Position numbers and translations under genes: made by a program. A stretch of 64,000 nucleotides of DNA from Serratia marcescens subsp. marcescens ATCC 13880 (GTDB lineage Bacteria; Pseudomonadota; Gammaproteobacteria; Enterobacterales; Enterobacteriaceae), in the NCBI RefSeq assembly GCF_017299535.1, contig NZ_CP071238.1:4092001-4156000 (forward strand), given 5' to 3'. Each line of letters opens with the position of its first letter. Positions within the stretch are counted from its first letter, which is position 1. This document shows, piece after piece, positions 8,981-18,390 of this stretch. The notes beneath the pieces were generated by a model, which ran no database searches, was not told where the DNA came from, and worked only from the letters and a program-made list of their open reading frames with translations.

Positions 8981-11133
8981 CAGGCACTCTCCGGCTGTTC
9001 GGCCATATGACGCAGGGTGACGAAATCAGGTTTGCCGCTGCCGAGCACCGGCAGCGTTTTCAACAGGCGAATATCGCGCGGCACCGCCAGCTCCGGGCTG
9101 CCCAGCTCGCGCGCCACCCGCAGCAATGCCTCGCGGGTAATGGCGGGATCGGTGGTGAACAGCACCAGCGCCTCGCCTTTGCTGCTGTCGCTTTTGACCG
9201 TGGCGGCATGCAGCTTTTCCGGCGACAGCCGTTGCGCCAGCAATTCGACGCTCTCCAGCGACACCATCTCGCCCGCCAGCTTGGCGAAGCGCTTCACGCG
9301 CCCGCGAATGGTGCAGTAACCCTGCTCATCCAGGCTGACGATATCGCCGGTATCATACCAACCCGGCTGCAGCACGCCGTTCGCATCTTCCGCCGCCGGC
9401 GGTTCCAGCTCGCCGGGACGTTCAACCCGCAGATAGCCTTTCATGATATTCGGCCCCTTCAGCTGCAGACGGCCGCCGTTATCGATGCCCGGCACCGCGA
9501 TCAAGCGCGCCTCCATCTGCGGCATGATGCGGCCGACGGTGCCCACCTTGGTCGCCAGCGGCACGTTGATCGACACTACCGGCGCGCACTCGGTCACGCC
9601 ATAGCCTTCCAGAATGCGGATGCCGTATTTATCCTGATAGATCTGCTTGGTGCTGTCCGCCAGTTTCTCCGCGCCGGCCACCACATAGCGCAGGCGGGCG
9701 AAATCATACGGATGCGCGAAGCGCGCATAGTTGTTGAGGAAGGTCGCCGTGCCGAACAGCACCGTGCAGTTACGGTCATACACCAACTCCGGCACCACGC
9801 GATAGTGCAGCGGGCTGGGGTAGAGAAAAATGCGGCTACCGGTGATCAGCGGCGTAAGCAGCCCCACCGTCAGGCCGAACGAGTGAAACAATGGCAGCGA
9901 TGACATGAAACGGTCGCGCGGCGTGAAATCGGCGATGGTGCGAATTTGTTCTACGTTGGCCAGCAGGCTGGCATGCGAATGCACCACGCCCTTGGGGTGG
10001 CCTTCGGAGCCGGAAGTGAACAAGATCAGCGCCGCGTCCTCCGGGCGTTGCGGCAACGCCGCGCGCTGCGGTTGCAGCAAGTGCCGCAGGATCCACAGCT
10101 TGTCCGCCAGCGTAACGGTGTCTTTCAGATCCTCCAGATACACCCAGTTGGCCTGCGTCACCTGCTCCGGCAGGTGGGTCAGTTTGCCCTTCTCCAGGAA
10201 CTGGCGCGAGGTGACGATGGTCTTGATGCCGGCGGCGGTCATCGCGCTGTTCAGGCCGTTGGCGCCGGCGGTGTAGTTGAGCATCGCCGGAATGCGGTTG
10301 CGCAGCGAAGCGCCGAAGATCGCCGCCGCGGTGATGGTGGCGTTCGGCAACAGCAGCCCGACGTGTTCCCCTTCGGCGGTAAAGCGCTGCAGAATGCGGC
10401 TGACGCCCAGCGATTTCTTGATCAGCGTTTGGTAGCTGTCCTCTTTGAAAGCGATGTCTTCGATACACGGCTTGCGACGCCCATAGCGGCGCTGCGCCGC
10501 CAGCAAGGCATGGAACAGCGTCTGCGGTTCGCGCGTCTCCATGCGCGCCCGCATCATGATCTGCATCAGCCGATCGCCCGCCAGCGCCCGACGCTCGCGC
10601 GCACGCGGCGCCTCCGGCATCGGCAGCGTGGTCGGCGGCAAGATGCGGATGCTGATTTGCGGAAACCAGCGGATCTTGAACACCCCGGCCATGCGGCCGA
10701 ACGGACTGAATTCGGGGCCGTCGATCCGCACCGGCACCACGGTGGCGCCCGATTTGGCGGCGATAAACGCCGCGCCGTCGTAGATTTTCATCAGCGCGCC
10801 GGTCACGGTGATGCGCCCTTCAGGGAACACGACGATCGGCCGCCCCTGTTCGACCATGCGCACCAGCTGCTTGATGGCCATCGGCTTGGTGGGATCGAGC
10901 GAGACGAAATCGATGTAGGGCCGAAGCCAGCGCATGAACCAGCTCTCGCCGATGCTGGCGTAAACCGCAAACACCGGTTTTATCGGCAGGAACAGCGCCA
11001 ACAGCACGCCGTCGAGGAAAGAGACGTGGTTCGGCGTAATCAGCAGTTTTTGCCGTTCGAAGTGCTGGACGCCCCCTTCGACCCGAACCCGAAACAACAG
11101 GCGAAACAGCGCGCGCAGCAGTGAAAAGATCAT
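8980..11133 (-). CDS. aas: Bifunctional 2-acylglycerophosphoethanolamine acyltransferase / acyl-ACP synthetase
   Basis: Inner-membrane enzyme that activates fatty acids on bound ACP and re-acylates lysophosphatidylethanolamine delivered by LplT. The N-terminal third is a PlsC-type acyltransferase with the NHxxxxD motif (N35, H36, D41) and FPEGR. The remainder is an AMP-binding ligase with [14 protein letters not shown]. The start was set at the ATG at 11133 ([10 protein letters not shown]), giving 717 aa versus 719 in E. coli and a GGGAGAAGGG ribosome site. The longer frame would add 33 residues foreign to the family. Confidence 0.95.
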   Translation of the reverse strand: MIFSLLRALFRLLFRVRVEGGVQHFERQKLLITPNHVSFLDGVLLALFLPIKPVFAVYASIGESWFMRWLRPYIDFVSLDPTKPMAIKQLVRMVEQGRPIVVFPEGRITVTGALMKIYDGAAFIAAKSGATVVPVRIDGPEFSPFGRMAGVFKIRWFPQISIRILPPTTLPMPEAPRARERRALAGDRLMQIMMRARMETREPQTLFHALLAAQRRYGRRKPCIEDIAFKEDSYQTLIKKSLGVSRILQRFTAEGEHVGLLLPNATITAAAIFGASLRNRIPAMLNYTAGANGLNSAMTAAGIKTIVTSRQFLEKGKLTHLPEQVTQANWVYLEDLKDTVTLADKLWILRHLLQPQRAALPQRPEDAALILFTSGSEGHPKGVVHSHASLLANVEQIRTIADFTPRDRFMSSLPLFHSFGLTVGLLTPLITGSRIFLYPSPLHYRVVPELVYDRNCTVLFGTATFLNNYARFAHPYDFARLRYVVAGAEKLADSTKQIYQDKYGIRILEGYGVTECAPVVSINVPLATKVGTVGRIMPQMEARLIAVPGIDNGGRLQLKGPNIMKGYLRVERPGELEPPAAEDANGVLQPGWYDTGDIVSLDEQGYCTIRGRVKRFAKLAGEMVSLESVELLAQRLSPEKLHAATVKSDSSKGEALVLFTTDPAITREALLRVARELGSPELAVPRDIRLLKTLPVLGSGKPDFVTLRHMAEQPESA

Positions 11134-11196
11134 GCCCTTCTCCCTTGGCCATGGAGGCGTAAATCGTTGTAGGGAAAAGAATACTATATGGCAGGC

Positions 11197-11290
11197 AAAA
11201 AAAAACCTACGCATCCGCGTAGGTTGGTGCAATTGAAAATGGCTTCAACATACAGAGTATGCTGATTTCTCACCAATCAATACCTCTGGG
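11197..11290 (-). ncRNA. omrA: OmrA/OmrB-family small RNA
   Basis: Read on the minus strand, this begins CCCAGAGGTATTGATTGGTG, the conserved seed end of OmrA/OmrB. It continues with a small hairpin (GCATAC and GTATGT arms), the conserved TTGCACCAACC, and a terminator stem CCTACGC-GGAT-GCGTAGG followed by nine T residues. In E. coli the tandem omrA-omrB genes lie between aas and galR, and they repress outer-membrane protein mRNAs under OmpR control. Only one copy is visible here. The stems differ from E. coli in sequence but keep their pairing. Confidence 0.93.
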
Positions 11291-11297
11291 ATCACCT

Positions 11298-11371
11298 ACT
11301 CTAGAGAGATGGCGTGCAGGAAACTACCGCCGAATCGCAAGAGTTCTGCTCCAAATGCAACCAGCTGTAAA
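11298..11371 (-). promoter_or_regulatory. Probable promoter and OmpR region of the Omr sRNA
   Basis: On the minus strand a TAGAGT hexamer (11298-11303) lies 7 bp before the inferred sRNA start at 11290. It suits a sigma-70 -10 element. Further upstream, 11351-11371 reads TTTACAGCTGGTTGCATTTGG, which loosely resembles tandem OmpR half-sites at about -60 to -80. The OmpR assignment rests on homology with E. coli omr control and is tentative. Confidence 0.45.
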
Positions 11372-11476
11372 TTTCCCGCGATCTGCTGTAATAACTCAAT
11401 GAAACTTAAACCTTCCCGCAGCGACGAAAATAAATATAACAACGACGAGCCAGTGACCCAGACGTGAAATCTTCAC

Positions 11477-13735
11477 TCATCGCGCGCTGACCTCGACCAG
11501 GCAGCTCATGGCGTTCGGCCCCTGCGTCAGCGGCGAGGTGCCAATATCCAGCGTCAGCACATTCGGGTTGCCCGCCTGCTCGAGCGGCCGGCGCTGCGCG
11601 TCGAAACCCGGCTCGAACCAGGCGCCGGTCGCCATCAACACCACGCCGCGCGTCACGCCATCGGTGAGCGATACCCCCGCCAGACAGCTGCCGCGCGCAT
11701 TGCTGACCAGCACTTCGGCGCCGTCCGCCACCCCGCGCGGCGCCGCATCGTCCGGATGCATATACAGGGTTTCGCGCCCGGCGGTCTTGTTGCCCTGCGC
11801 CAGCGGCGCCGGATCCATCTGGCTATGCAGGCGATCGCTCGGTTGAATGGAGATCAGGTGCAGCGGCCAATTCTTGGCCTGCGGCGCGCCCAGCCACTCC
11901 ACCGGCGGCCGCCACTGCGGATGCGGAGCGAAATCTTCGTAGCGATAGCCGGCGATCCGCTCGCTGAACAACTCGATCTTGCCGCTGGGCGTTTGCAGCG
12001 GGTTAACCTGGGGATCGGCGCGGAACGCGTCAAAAAATACAAACTCTTTGGCCGGCGCGGGCAGCTCGACATAGCCCCGTTGCCAGAACGCCTCAAACTC
12101 GGGCCAGGCGACGCCGGCGCGGCGCTGCGCAGCGCCGCATTGCCGGTAGATAGCTTCGATCCAGGCCCGCTCGTCGCGGTTTTCGGTAAAGCGCTCGCGA
12201 TAGCCCAGGCGCTCCGCCAGATCGGCGAAGATATCGAAATCGTTGCGCGCCTGATGCTGCGGCGCAATCGCCTGATGCATCGCCAGCACGTAACGATCGC
12301 GCGACGAGCCGCCGATGTCGTTGCGCTCCAGCGAACTGGTGACCGGCAACACGATATCCGCCATTTTGGCTGCCGCCGTCCACCAGATATCTTGGACGAT
12401 CACCGTATCCGGCTTCTGCCAGCCTTCCACCAGTCGGTTCAACTGCTGATGGTGATGGAACGGGTTGCCGCCGGCCCAGTGCACCAAATGGATATCCGGA
12501 TAATGCCGCGTCTCGCCGCAAAATTGATAGGCTTCGCCAGGGTGCAGCAGCATGTCGCAGATGCGCGCCACCGGGATCGCCAGCCCGGCCGGGTTATCGC
12601 CTACCGGCATGGTCGGCGCGGGGGTATCCACGCGCGGGTTGCCGACGCCGTTCATTGAGCCGTGGCCGAACGAGAACCCGCCGCCCGGCAGCCCCACCTG
12701 GCCCAGCATCGCCGACAGCGCGATCATCATCCAGTACGGTTGCTCGCCACGATGCGCGCGCTGCACGGAGTAGGAACAGGTGATAAAACTGCGCACGCCG
12801 ATCAGCTGCCGCGCCAGCAGCGCGATGCGCGCCGTCGGAATGCCGGTAATGTCGCTGGCCCAGGCCGGCGTTTTCGCCACGCCGTCGCTCACGCCGTTCA
12901 GGTAATCCGCCAACTGTTGATAACCCACGCAGTGGCTGTGCAGGAAGGCTTCATCCTGCGCGCCCAGCCGCTGGATTTCGTAAGCCAGCGCCAACATCAG
13001 CGCCACGTCGGTATTCGGCCGGATCGGGATCCATTCCGCATTGACGAACTCGGGGCAGTCGTCGCGCATCGGGCTGATGTTGATCACCGGCGTGCCCTTG
13101 CGCGCCAGCTTTTGCAGCCAGGGCTTGAGCGCATGCTCCGCCGCGCCGCCGGAAGACACTTGGGCGTTTTTCAGCGCCAACCCGCCAAACGCCACAAACA
13201 GTTCGCAGTGCTCCACCACGCTTGGCCAACTGGTGACGCGCCCGGTCAACGGCGAGAAAGTGCCGATCACATACGGCAGGAAAAACTGCGCCGCGCCCCA
13301 GCTGTAGTTGCCCTGCTGATCGACGCCGCCGCCGCCGCTGAAGTAGAACCGCCGCACCAGCGAGCGGGCATGGTGCAGCCGCCCGGCCGACGACCAGCCA
13401 TAAGAGCCGGTAAACAGCCCGGAGGCACCGTAGCGATCGCGCACCCGGCGATTCTCCTGCGCCACCAAATCGAGCGCGAACTCCCAATCCACCTCGACGA
13501 AATCTTCCCTGCCGCGCAGCGTACGGTCGCTGCCCTCGCGCTTTTGCAGCCACGAGCGGCGCACCGCCGGCTTGCGGATGCGTTTGTCGGAGTAGACCAT
13601 CGGGACGATGGAATCGAGCAGCGGCGAAGGATCGGGATCGTCGACGAAGGGTTCACAACGGATAAGCCGGCCGTCTTCAACCACGGCGGTATAAGCGCCC
13701 CAATGGGCGAGCTGCGGATAGCGTTTAATGGACAT
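11477..13735 (-). CDS. BisC-like molybdopterin S/N-oxide reductase
   Basis: Molybdopterin-guanine-dinucleotide enzyme of the DMSO/biotin sulfoxide reductase group (752 aa). The molybdenum-ligand region TGSYGWSSAGRLHHARSL has the serine-type motif of BisC and DmsA-type reductases. Other BisC-like blocks include QQGNYSWGAAQFFLPYVIG, MLGQVGLPGGGFSFGHGS, VHWAGGNPFHHHQQLNRL and DRLHSQMDP. The N-terminus (MSIKRYPQLAHWGAY) has no Tat signal and no iron-sulfur domain, so the protein is probably cytoplasmic like BisC. The substrate cannot be read from sequence; biotin or methionine sulfoxide is a reasonable guess. It sits between the omr sRNA and galR and diverges from galR, an insertion relative to E. 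coli. Confidence 0.85.
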   Translation of the reverse strand: MSIKRYPQLAHWGAYTAVVEDGRLIRCEPFVDDPDPSPLLDSIVPMVYSDKRIRKPAVRRSWLQKREGSDRTLRGREDFVEVDWEFALDLVAQENRRVRDRYGASGLFTGSYGWSSAGRLHHARSLVRRFYFSGGGGVDQQGNYSWGAAQFFLPYVIGTFSPLTGRVTSWPSVVEHCELFVAFGGLALKNAQVSSGGAAEHALKPWLQKLARKGTPVINISPMRDDCPEFVNAEWIPIRPNTDVALMLALAYEIQRLGAQDEAFLHSHCVGYQQLADYLNGVSDGVAKTPAWASDITGIPTARIALLARQLIGVRSFITCSYSVQRAHRGEQPYWMMIALSAMLGQVGLPGGGFSFGHGSMNGVGNPRVDTPAPTMPVGDNPAGLAIPVARICDMLLHPGEAYQFCGETRHYPDIHLVHWAGGNPFHHHQQLNRLVEGWQKPDTVIVQDIWWTAAAKMADIVLPVTSSLERNDIGGSSRDRYVLAMHQAIAPQHQARNDFDIFADLAERLGYRERFTENRDERAWIEAIYRQCGAAQRRAGVAWPEFEAFWQRGYVELPAPAKEFVFFDAFRADPQVNPLQTPSGKIELFSERIAGYRYEDFAPHPQWRPPVEWLGAPQAKNWPLHLISIQPSDRLHSQMDPAPLAQGNKTAGRETLYMHPDDAAPRGVADGAEVLVSNARGSCLAGVSLTDGVTRGVVLMATGAWFEPGFDAQRRPLEQAGNPNVLTLDIGTSPLTQGPNAMSCLVEVSAR

Positions 13736-13922
13736 GGCGTTCTCGGCGCAAATCGGAATGCACAGACGTTACCTCAGCCCGCCGCCAGTGCCAACGTACA
13801 AATTGCGCTATCGTTCGGTCGTCGATGGTTATGCGTACAGACTCGAAGAGATTCTGCAACGGCCGCCACAAGTTGCGCACGAGACCGCTTGCAGCCCCGG
13901 TTTTTTTCCGCAAAACTGGGGG

Positions 13923-13938
13923 ATGTAAGCGATTACCC
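13923..13938. promoter_or_regulatory. GalR/GalS-type operator upstream of galR
   Basis: ATGTAAGCGATTACCC matches the Gal operator GTGNAANCGNTTNCAC at all but the outer G and one inner A. It lies 17 bp before the galR start codon, between galR and the divergent bisC-like gene. GalR autoregulation is the natural reading. Confidence 0.7.
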
Positions 13939-13955
13939 AGGATGTGTTGACTGAT

Positions 13956-14975
13956 ATGGCTACGATAAAGGATGTTGCCAGGCTGGCGGGGGTTTCCGTG
14001 GCCACGGTATCCCGCGTGATAAACAATTCCCCCAAGGCCAGCGAAGGGTCGCGCACCGCGGTGCAGGCCGCCATGGAACAGCTGCAGTATCACCCTAACG
14101 CCAACGCACGAGCGCTGGCGCAGCAATCCACCGAGACGCTGGGCCTGATCGTCTCCGACGTTTCCGATCCCTTCTTCGGCGCGATGGTCAAGGCGGTCGA
14201 GCAGGTGGCCTACGCCACCCACAATTTTCTGCTGATTGGCAACGGTTACCACGACGCCGAAAAAGAGCGTCAGGCGATTGAACAGCTGGTGCGGCACCGC
14301 TGCGAAGCGCTGGTGGTGCACGCCAAAAGGCTGAGCGATCAGGAACTTTGCGGCTGGATGCAACAGATCCCGGGCATGGTGCTGATCAACCGCACGCTGC
14401 CGGGCTTCGAAACGCGCTGCGTGGCGCTCGACGATCGCTACGGCGCCTGGCTGGCGACCCGTCATCTGATCCAGCAAGGGCATCAGCGCATTGCCATCAT
14501 CTGCTCCACCCACCAGATTTCCGACGCCACCGACCGGCTGCAGGGCTATCTCGACGCGCTGCGTGAACACGGCATCGCGGTGGATGAAAAGCTGATCGCC
14601 TATGGCGAACCGGACGAGATCGGCGGCGAACAGGCGATGACAGAATTGCTCGGCCGCGGCCGTTCGTTCTCCGCCATTACCTGCTACAACGATCCGATGG
14701 CCGCCGGCGCGCTGTCGGTGCTGAGCGATAACAGCGTCGACGTACCGGGGGAGATTTCGCTGATCGGTTTCGACGACGTGCTGATTTCGCGCTATCTTCG
14801 GCCGCGCCTGACCACCATTCGCTACCCGATTGTGGCGATGGCGACCCAGGCGGCGGAGCTGGCCCTGGCCTTGGCCAATCGCCAACCGCTGCCGGAAATC
14901 ACCAACATGTTCAGCCCGACGCTGGTGCGCCGCCACTCGGTCGCCACCCTCAACAACGCGCACGAACAGCCGTAA
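13956..14975 (+). CDS. galR: Galactose operon repressor GalR
   Basis: LacI-family repressor of galactose transport and metabolism genes, with D-galactose as inducer. Residues 2-25 form the helix-turn-helix (ATIKDVARLAGVSVATVSRV), followed by a periplasmic-binding-type effector domain. It is 339 aa and about as similar to E. coli GalR as the neighbouring core proteins are to their orthologues. The start is the ATG at 13956 giving MATIKD. The upstream ATG adds four residues and overlaps the operator-to-gene spacer. It converges on lysA. Confidence 0.96.
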   Translation: MATIKDVARLAGVSVATVSRVINNSPKASEGSRTAVQAAMEQLQYHPNANARALAQQSTETLGLIVSDVSDPFFGAMVKAVEQVAYATHNFLLIGNGYHDAEKERQAIEQLVRHRCEALVVHAKRLSDQELCGWMQQIPGMVLINRTLPGFETRCVALDDRYGAWLATRHLIQQGHQRIAIICSTHQISDATDRLQGYLDALREHGIAVDEKLIAYGEPDEIGGEQAMTELLGRGRSFSAITCYNDPMAAGALSVLSDNSVDVPGEISLIGFDDVLISRYLRPRLTTIRYPIVAMATQAAELALALANRQPLPEITNMFSPTLVRRHSVATLNNAHEQP

Positions 14976-15000
14976 TCATGCCGCCGCATAACGCTGTGAA

Positions 15001-15019
15001 GCGGGCGCCAGGCGCCCGC
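15001..15019. terminator. Hairpin between convergent galR and lysA
   Basis: A perfect inverted repeat GCGGGCGCC-A-GGCGCCCGC lies 25 bp after galR and 8 bp from the end of lysA. There is no T-tract, so a bidirectional terminator function is only likely. Confidence 0.4.
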
Positions 15020-15026
15020 CCGCTGA

Positions 15027-16289
15027 TCAGATAAGTTCCAGCGCGATCAGTTCTTCGATGGTTTGGCGGCGGCGGATCAATCGCGGCTCGCCGTTTTCGA
15101 ACAGCACTTCAGGCAACAGCGGACGGCTGTTGTAGTTGGAGGACATCGACGCGCCGTAGGCGCCGGTATCGTGAAACACCAGATAATCGCCGATCTGCAC
15201 CGGCGGCAGCTCTCGGGTTTCCACGCCGCCGCCCGCCTGCTGGGTGAACACGTCGCCGGATTCGCACAGCGGCCCGGCGATCACCGTTTCGCGCAGCGCT
15301 TGCCCCGAGGTATCGCGCCCATCGGCCGGCAACAGCGAAATATGGTGGTAACTGCCGTACATCGCCGGGCGCATCAGATCGTTAAAACCGGCGTCCACCA
15401 GCACGAAGTGGCGGCTGCCCATGTCTTTCACCGCCCGCACCTCGGCCACCAAGACGCCCGCTTCCGCCATCAGGAAACGCCCGGGTTCAATCTCCAACTG
15501 CACCGGATGCCCCAGATGCGCGGCGATGCGTTCACGCGCCCGATTCCACAAACCGAAATAATGTTCGGTATCGATCGCCTCTTCGCCGTACTGATACGGG
15601 ATAGACAGGCCGCCGCCGGCGGAAATGGCGCTGATGTCATGACCGAGATCGATCACCTGCTGCACCATCGCATCGCAGACGCGCTCCAGATGCTGGTAAT
15701 CGACGCCGGAACCGATGTGCATGTGCACGCCGATCAGTTGCAGGCCATAGCGGCGGATCCTCTCCACCGCCTGCGGCAGGTCGGCATACCAGATGCCGTG
15801 CTTGCTGTTCTCGCCGCCGGTGTTGGTTTTCTGGCTGTGGCCGTGGCCAAATCCCGGGTTAACGCGCAGCCACACCGGATGCCCTGCGGAAACCTGGCCG
15901 AGCTGATCCAGCATGTCGATGGAACCGGCGTTAACCGGGATCTTCAATGCGCTGACGCGCGCCAGCGTGGCGTGATCCAACACGTCCGCGGTAAACACGA
16001 TCTCGCTCGGTTCGCCGCCCGGCTGAAAACCGGCCTGCAGCGCCCGTTCGATCTCGCCCAGCGACACCGAATCCACCTTCACGCCCTGCTCGCGCATCAA
16101 GCGCAAAATATGAATGTTCGAACAGGCCTTCTGCGCGAAACGAATGGTGTCGAAATGGCGCAGCTGAGCGATGCGCTGGCTGATGATGTCCGCATCATAA
16201 GCCCAGACCGGGCAGCCGAAACGCTGCGGCAAAGCCAGCAGGTTAGCGGCGTTCAACGCGGTGGAGGTGTCGTGCAACGGGCGTGGCAT
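15027..16289 (-). CDS. lysA: Diaminopimelate decarboxylase
   Basis: PLP enzyme for the last step of lysine synthesis, meso-diaminopimelate to L-lysine plus CO2. The pyridoxal lysine is K54 in FAQKACSN. HMHIGSG, GGGLSIPY, the EPGRF phosphate-binding motif and the GPLCESGD active-site cysteine motif are all present. With the start at 16289 (MPRPLHDTS) the protein has 420 residues, equal to E. coli LysA; the longer frame is unrelated. It diverges from lysR, its known activator in E. coli, across a 133-bp spacer. Confidence 0.96.
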   Translation of the reverse strand: MPRPLHDTSTALNAANLLALPQRFGCPVWAYDADIISQRIAQLRHFDTIRFAQKACSNIHILRLMREQGVKVDSVSLGEIERALQAGFQPGGEPSEIVFTADVLDHATLARVSALKIPVNAGSIDMLDQLGQVSAGHPVWLRVNPGFGHGHSQKTNTGGENSKHGIWYADLPQAVERIRRYGLQLIGVHMHIGSGVDYQHLERVCDAMVQQVIDLGHDISAISAGGGLSIPYQYGEEAIDTEHYFGLWNRARERIAAHLGHPVQLEIEPGRFLMAEAGVLVAEVRAVKDMGSRHFVLVDAGFNDLMRPAMYGSYHHISLLPADGRDTSGQALRETVIAGPLCESGDVFTQQAGGGVETRELPPVQIGDYLVFHDTGAYGASMSSNYNSRPLLPEVLFENGEPRLIRRRQTIEELIALELI

Positions 16290-16322
16290 GGCGAGATTCC
16301 CAATTCGAAAATGACGGCAGAT

Positions 16323-16399
16323 AAAGCCATAGTGCCGCACGCTGAATCGAGTGGAAAATATCTATTTAGCCGTAGTCTATTCATTTATGATATGGCTTT
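16323..16399. promoter_or_regulatory. Inverted repeat in the lysA-lysR divergent promoter region
   Basis: AAAGCCATA (16323-16331) and TATGGCTTT (16391-16399) are perfect 9-bp inverted copies 59 bp apart, between the two start codons. LysR activates lysA from this interval in E. coli. These arms are candidate LysR contact sites, but the spacing is longer than a classic LysR box. Confidence 0.35.
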
Positions 16400-16422
16400 C
16401 TCTACAGTCGAGCGGCCTCGCC

Positions 16423-17346
16423 ATGCACAGTATCTCTTTGCGGCAAATCGAAATCTTTCGGGCGGTGATGACCACCGGCAACCTGACCGAGGCGGCGGCC
16501 CTGCTGCAAACCTCGCAACCGACCGTCAGCCGCGAGCTGGCGCGCTTTGAAAAGCTGATTCGGCTGCAGCTGTTCGACCGGGTGCGCGGGCGTTTGTCCC
16601 CTACCGTGCAAGGGTTACGGTTGTTCGAAGAGGTGCAACGCTCCTATTACGGTCTCGATCGCATCGTCAACGCCGCCGCCGGCATCCGCCAGTTTCAGCA
16701 GGCGCAGCTGTCGATCGTGTGCCTGCCGGTATTTTCCCAATCGCTGCTGCCGGCGGTGTGCCAGCCCTTTATCGAACGTTATCCGGAAGTCAGCTTCAGC
16801 GTGATCCCGCAAGAGTCGCCGCTGCTGGAAGAGTGGCTGTCTGCCCAGCGCCACGATCTTGGGCTGACGGAAACCACCCTCACGCCGGCGGGCACCGAAC
16901 GGGTGACGCTGATGACGTTGAACGAAGTGTGCGTGCTGCCGACGGGCCACCCGCTGCTGGTAAAAGACCAGCTGACGCCGCAGGACTTCGCCGGGCAGAA
17001 CTTCATCAGCCTGTCGAGCACCGACAGCTATCGTCACTTGCTGGATGCGCTGTTCGCCGAGCAAGGCGTCGAGCGCCGCATGGTGATGGAAACGCACAGT
17101 GCGGCGTCAGTGTGCGCCATGGTGAGAGCCGGCGTGGGGGTGTCGATCGTTAACCCGCTGACGGCGCTCGACTATGCCGGCAACGGCGTGCACGTGCGGC
17201 CCTTCAGCATCGACGTGCCGTTCACCGTCAGCCTGATCCGGCCGCTGCACCGCCCTTCATCGGCGCTGGTCACGGCCTTTATCGACCATTTGCATCAGCA
17301 GGCGGCACGCTTCTCCGCCCGGCTGGCCGCCGCTGTCAGGCGCTGA
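16423..17346 (+). CDS. lysR: Transcriptional activator LysR of lysA
   Basis: LysR-type regulator that activates lysA when lysine is low and diaminopimelate is present. The winged-helix domain begins ISLRQIEIFRAVMTTGNLTEAAALL, followed by SQPTVSRELARFE. The effector domain matches E. coli LysR, for example LPVFSQSLLPAV, HSAASVCAMVRAGVG and PFTVSLIRPLHRPSSAL. The start at 16423 (MHSISLRQIEIF, 307 aa) follows the family; an upstream in-frame ATG would add 24 hydrophobic residues with no counterpart. The ribosome site is weak. Confidence 0.95.
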   Translation: MHSISLRQIEIFRAVMTTGNLTEAAALLQTSQPTVSRELARFEKLIRLQLFDRVRGRLSPTVQGLRLFEEVQRSYYGLDRIVNAAAGIRQFQQAQLSIVCLPVFSQSLLPAVCQPFIERYPEVSFSVIPQESPLLEEWLSAQRHDLGLTETTLTPAGTERVTLMTLNEVCVLPTGHPLLVKDQLTPQDFAGQNFISLSSTDSYRHLLDALFAEQGVERRMVMETHSAASVCAMVRAGVGVSIVNPLTALDYAGNGVHVRPFSIDVPFTVSLIRPLHRPSSALVTAFIDHLHQQAARFSARLAAAVRR

Positions 17347-17373
17347 AAGCGGCGTGGGAATATTGCCGAGGCC

Positions 17374-18282
17374 TTAGCGCAGCGTCGCCTGCCACTGCGG
17401 ATCGGTGGCAAACCACTCCACCAGAAAGTCCAGCATGGTGCGCAAGGTGGCGGGCATCTGGCGACGCGAGGTGTAGATGCCGTAGATGCCCATCGACTGC
17501 GGCCGGTAATCCGGCAACAATTCGACCAGTTCGCCGCTGGCCAGCAGCGGGGCCGCCGAATAGTAGGGCTGCATGGAAATGCCCGCGCCCTGCACCGTGC
17601 CGGCCATCAACACCACCGACTCATTGGCGCTCAGGTTGCCGCTGACCGCCACCGCCGATTTCACTCCCTGAGCATCGAAGTGCCACAGGCTTTTGCCGAA
17701 ATAGGAGTAGGTCAGGCAGTTGTGCAACGCCAGATCCTGCGGTTGGCGCGGGGTGCCGTGTGCCGCCAGATACGCCGGCGCGGCGCACACCACCGATGCG
17801 CAGGTGGACAGCGGACGGGCGATCAGGTTGGGATCCAGCTCGTTGGTGATGCGCAGCGCCAGATCGATGCGCTCTTCCACCAGGTTCACCGCCCGGTTGT
17901 TCATCTGCAGATCGACCGCCACCTGCGGGTGACGCTTCAGATACTGAGCGACCGCCCCCACCAGCGCCGTTTGCCCGAGCGACTGCGAACAGGTGATGCG
18001 CAGCAGGCCGCGCAGTTCGTCGCTCTGCCCTTCCTCCACCAGATCGATTTCCCCCGCCAGCGCCAACATTTGTCGGCAACGTTCCAGAGTACGCTCACCG
18101 GCGTCGGTCAGACTAAGCTTACGGGTAGTGCGGTGCAGTAAACGCGCCCCGGCCCATTGCTCCATCTGCGCCAGGTAGCGCGTCACCATCGCGCGCGACA
18201 TCTCCAGCGTTTCCGCGGCGGCGATCATGCTGCCGCGATCGACGATGGTGACAAAAACCTCAGCGGCGGTAATGCGATCCAT
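17374..18282 (-). CDS. LysR-family regulator divergent from the MBL-fold gene
   Basis: A 302-residue LysR-type regulator with N-terminal DNA-binding domain (ITAAEVFVTIVDRGSMIAAAETLEMSRAMVTRYLAQME) and the substrate-binding domain of the DmlR/YhjC-like group (RGLLRITCSQSLGQ, PQDLALHNCLTYSYFG). It is transcribed away from the gene at 18391 with 108 bp between them, the classic arrangement for a LysR regulator and its target. The ligand is unknown. Repeated TTTATGCAAC sequences in the shared promoter are its probable binding sites. Confidence 0.85.
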   Translation of the reverse strand: MDRITAAEVFVTIVDRGSMIAAAETLEMSRAMVTRYLAQMEQWAGARLLHRTTRKLSLTDAGERTLERCRQMLALAGEIDLVEEGQSDELRGLLRITCSQSLGQTALVGAVAQYLKRHPQVAVDLQMNNRAVNLVEERIDLALRITNELDPNLIARPLSTCASVVCAAPAYLAAHGTPRQPQDLALHNCLTYSYFGKSLWHFDAQGVKSAVAVSGNLSANESVVLMAGTVQGAGISMQPYYSAAPLLASGELVELLPDYRPQSMGIYGIYTSRRQMPATLRTMLDFLVEWFATDPQWQATLR

Positions 18283-18293
18283 GATTAGTCCGA

Positions 18294-18346
18294 TTTATGC
18301 AACGAATAATTGCTTATTATCCGGTTTTTCTATCGCTTTATGCAAC
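18294..18346. repeat. Direct repeat TTTATGCAAC in the divergent promoter
   Basis: TTTATGCAAC occurs at 18294-18303 and again at 18337-18346, 43 bp apart, between the LysR gene and the MBL-fold gene. The 43-bp spacing is about four helical turns, which fits regulator binding on one face of the DNA. Confidence 0.5.
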
Positions 18347-18390
18347 CTAACATCGTTACAACATTAACCGATACCTAAGGACCTCTGCCC

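Noticed and set aside
12662..13954. 430-aa plus-strand frame across the bisC-like gene
   Set aside because: It is an antisense shadow without a ribosome site or domain, and it overlaps the galR promoter.
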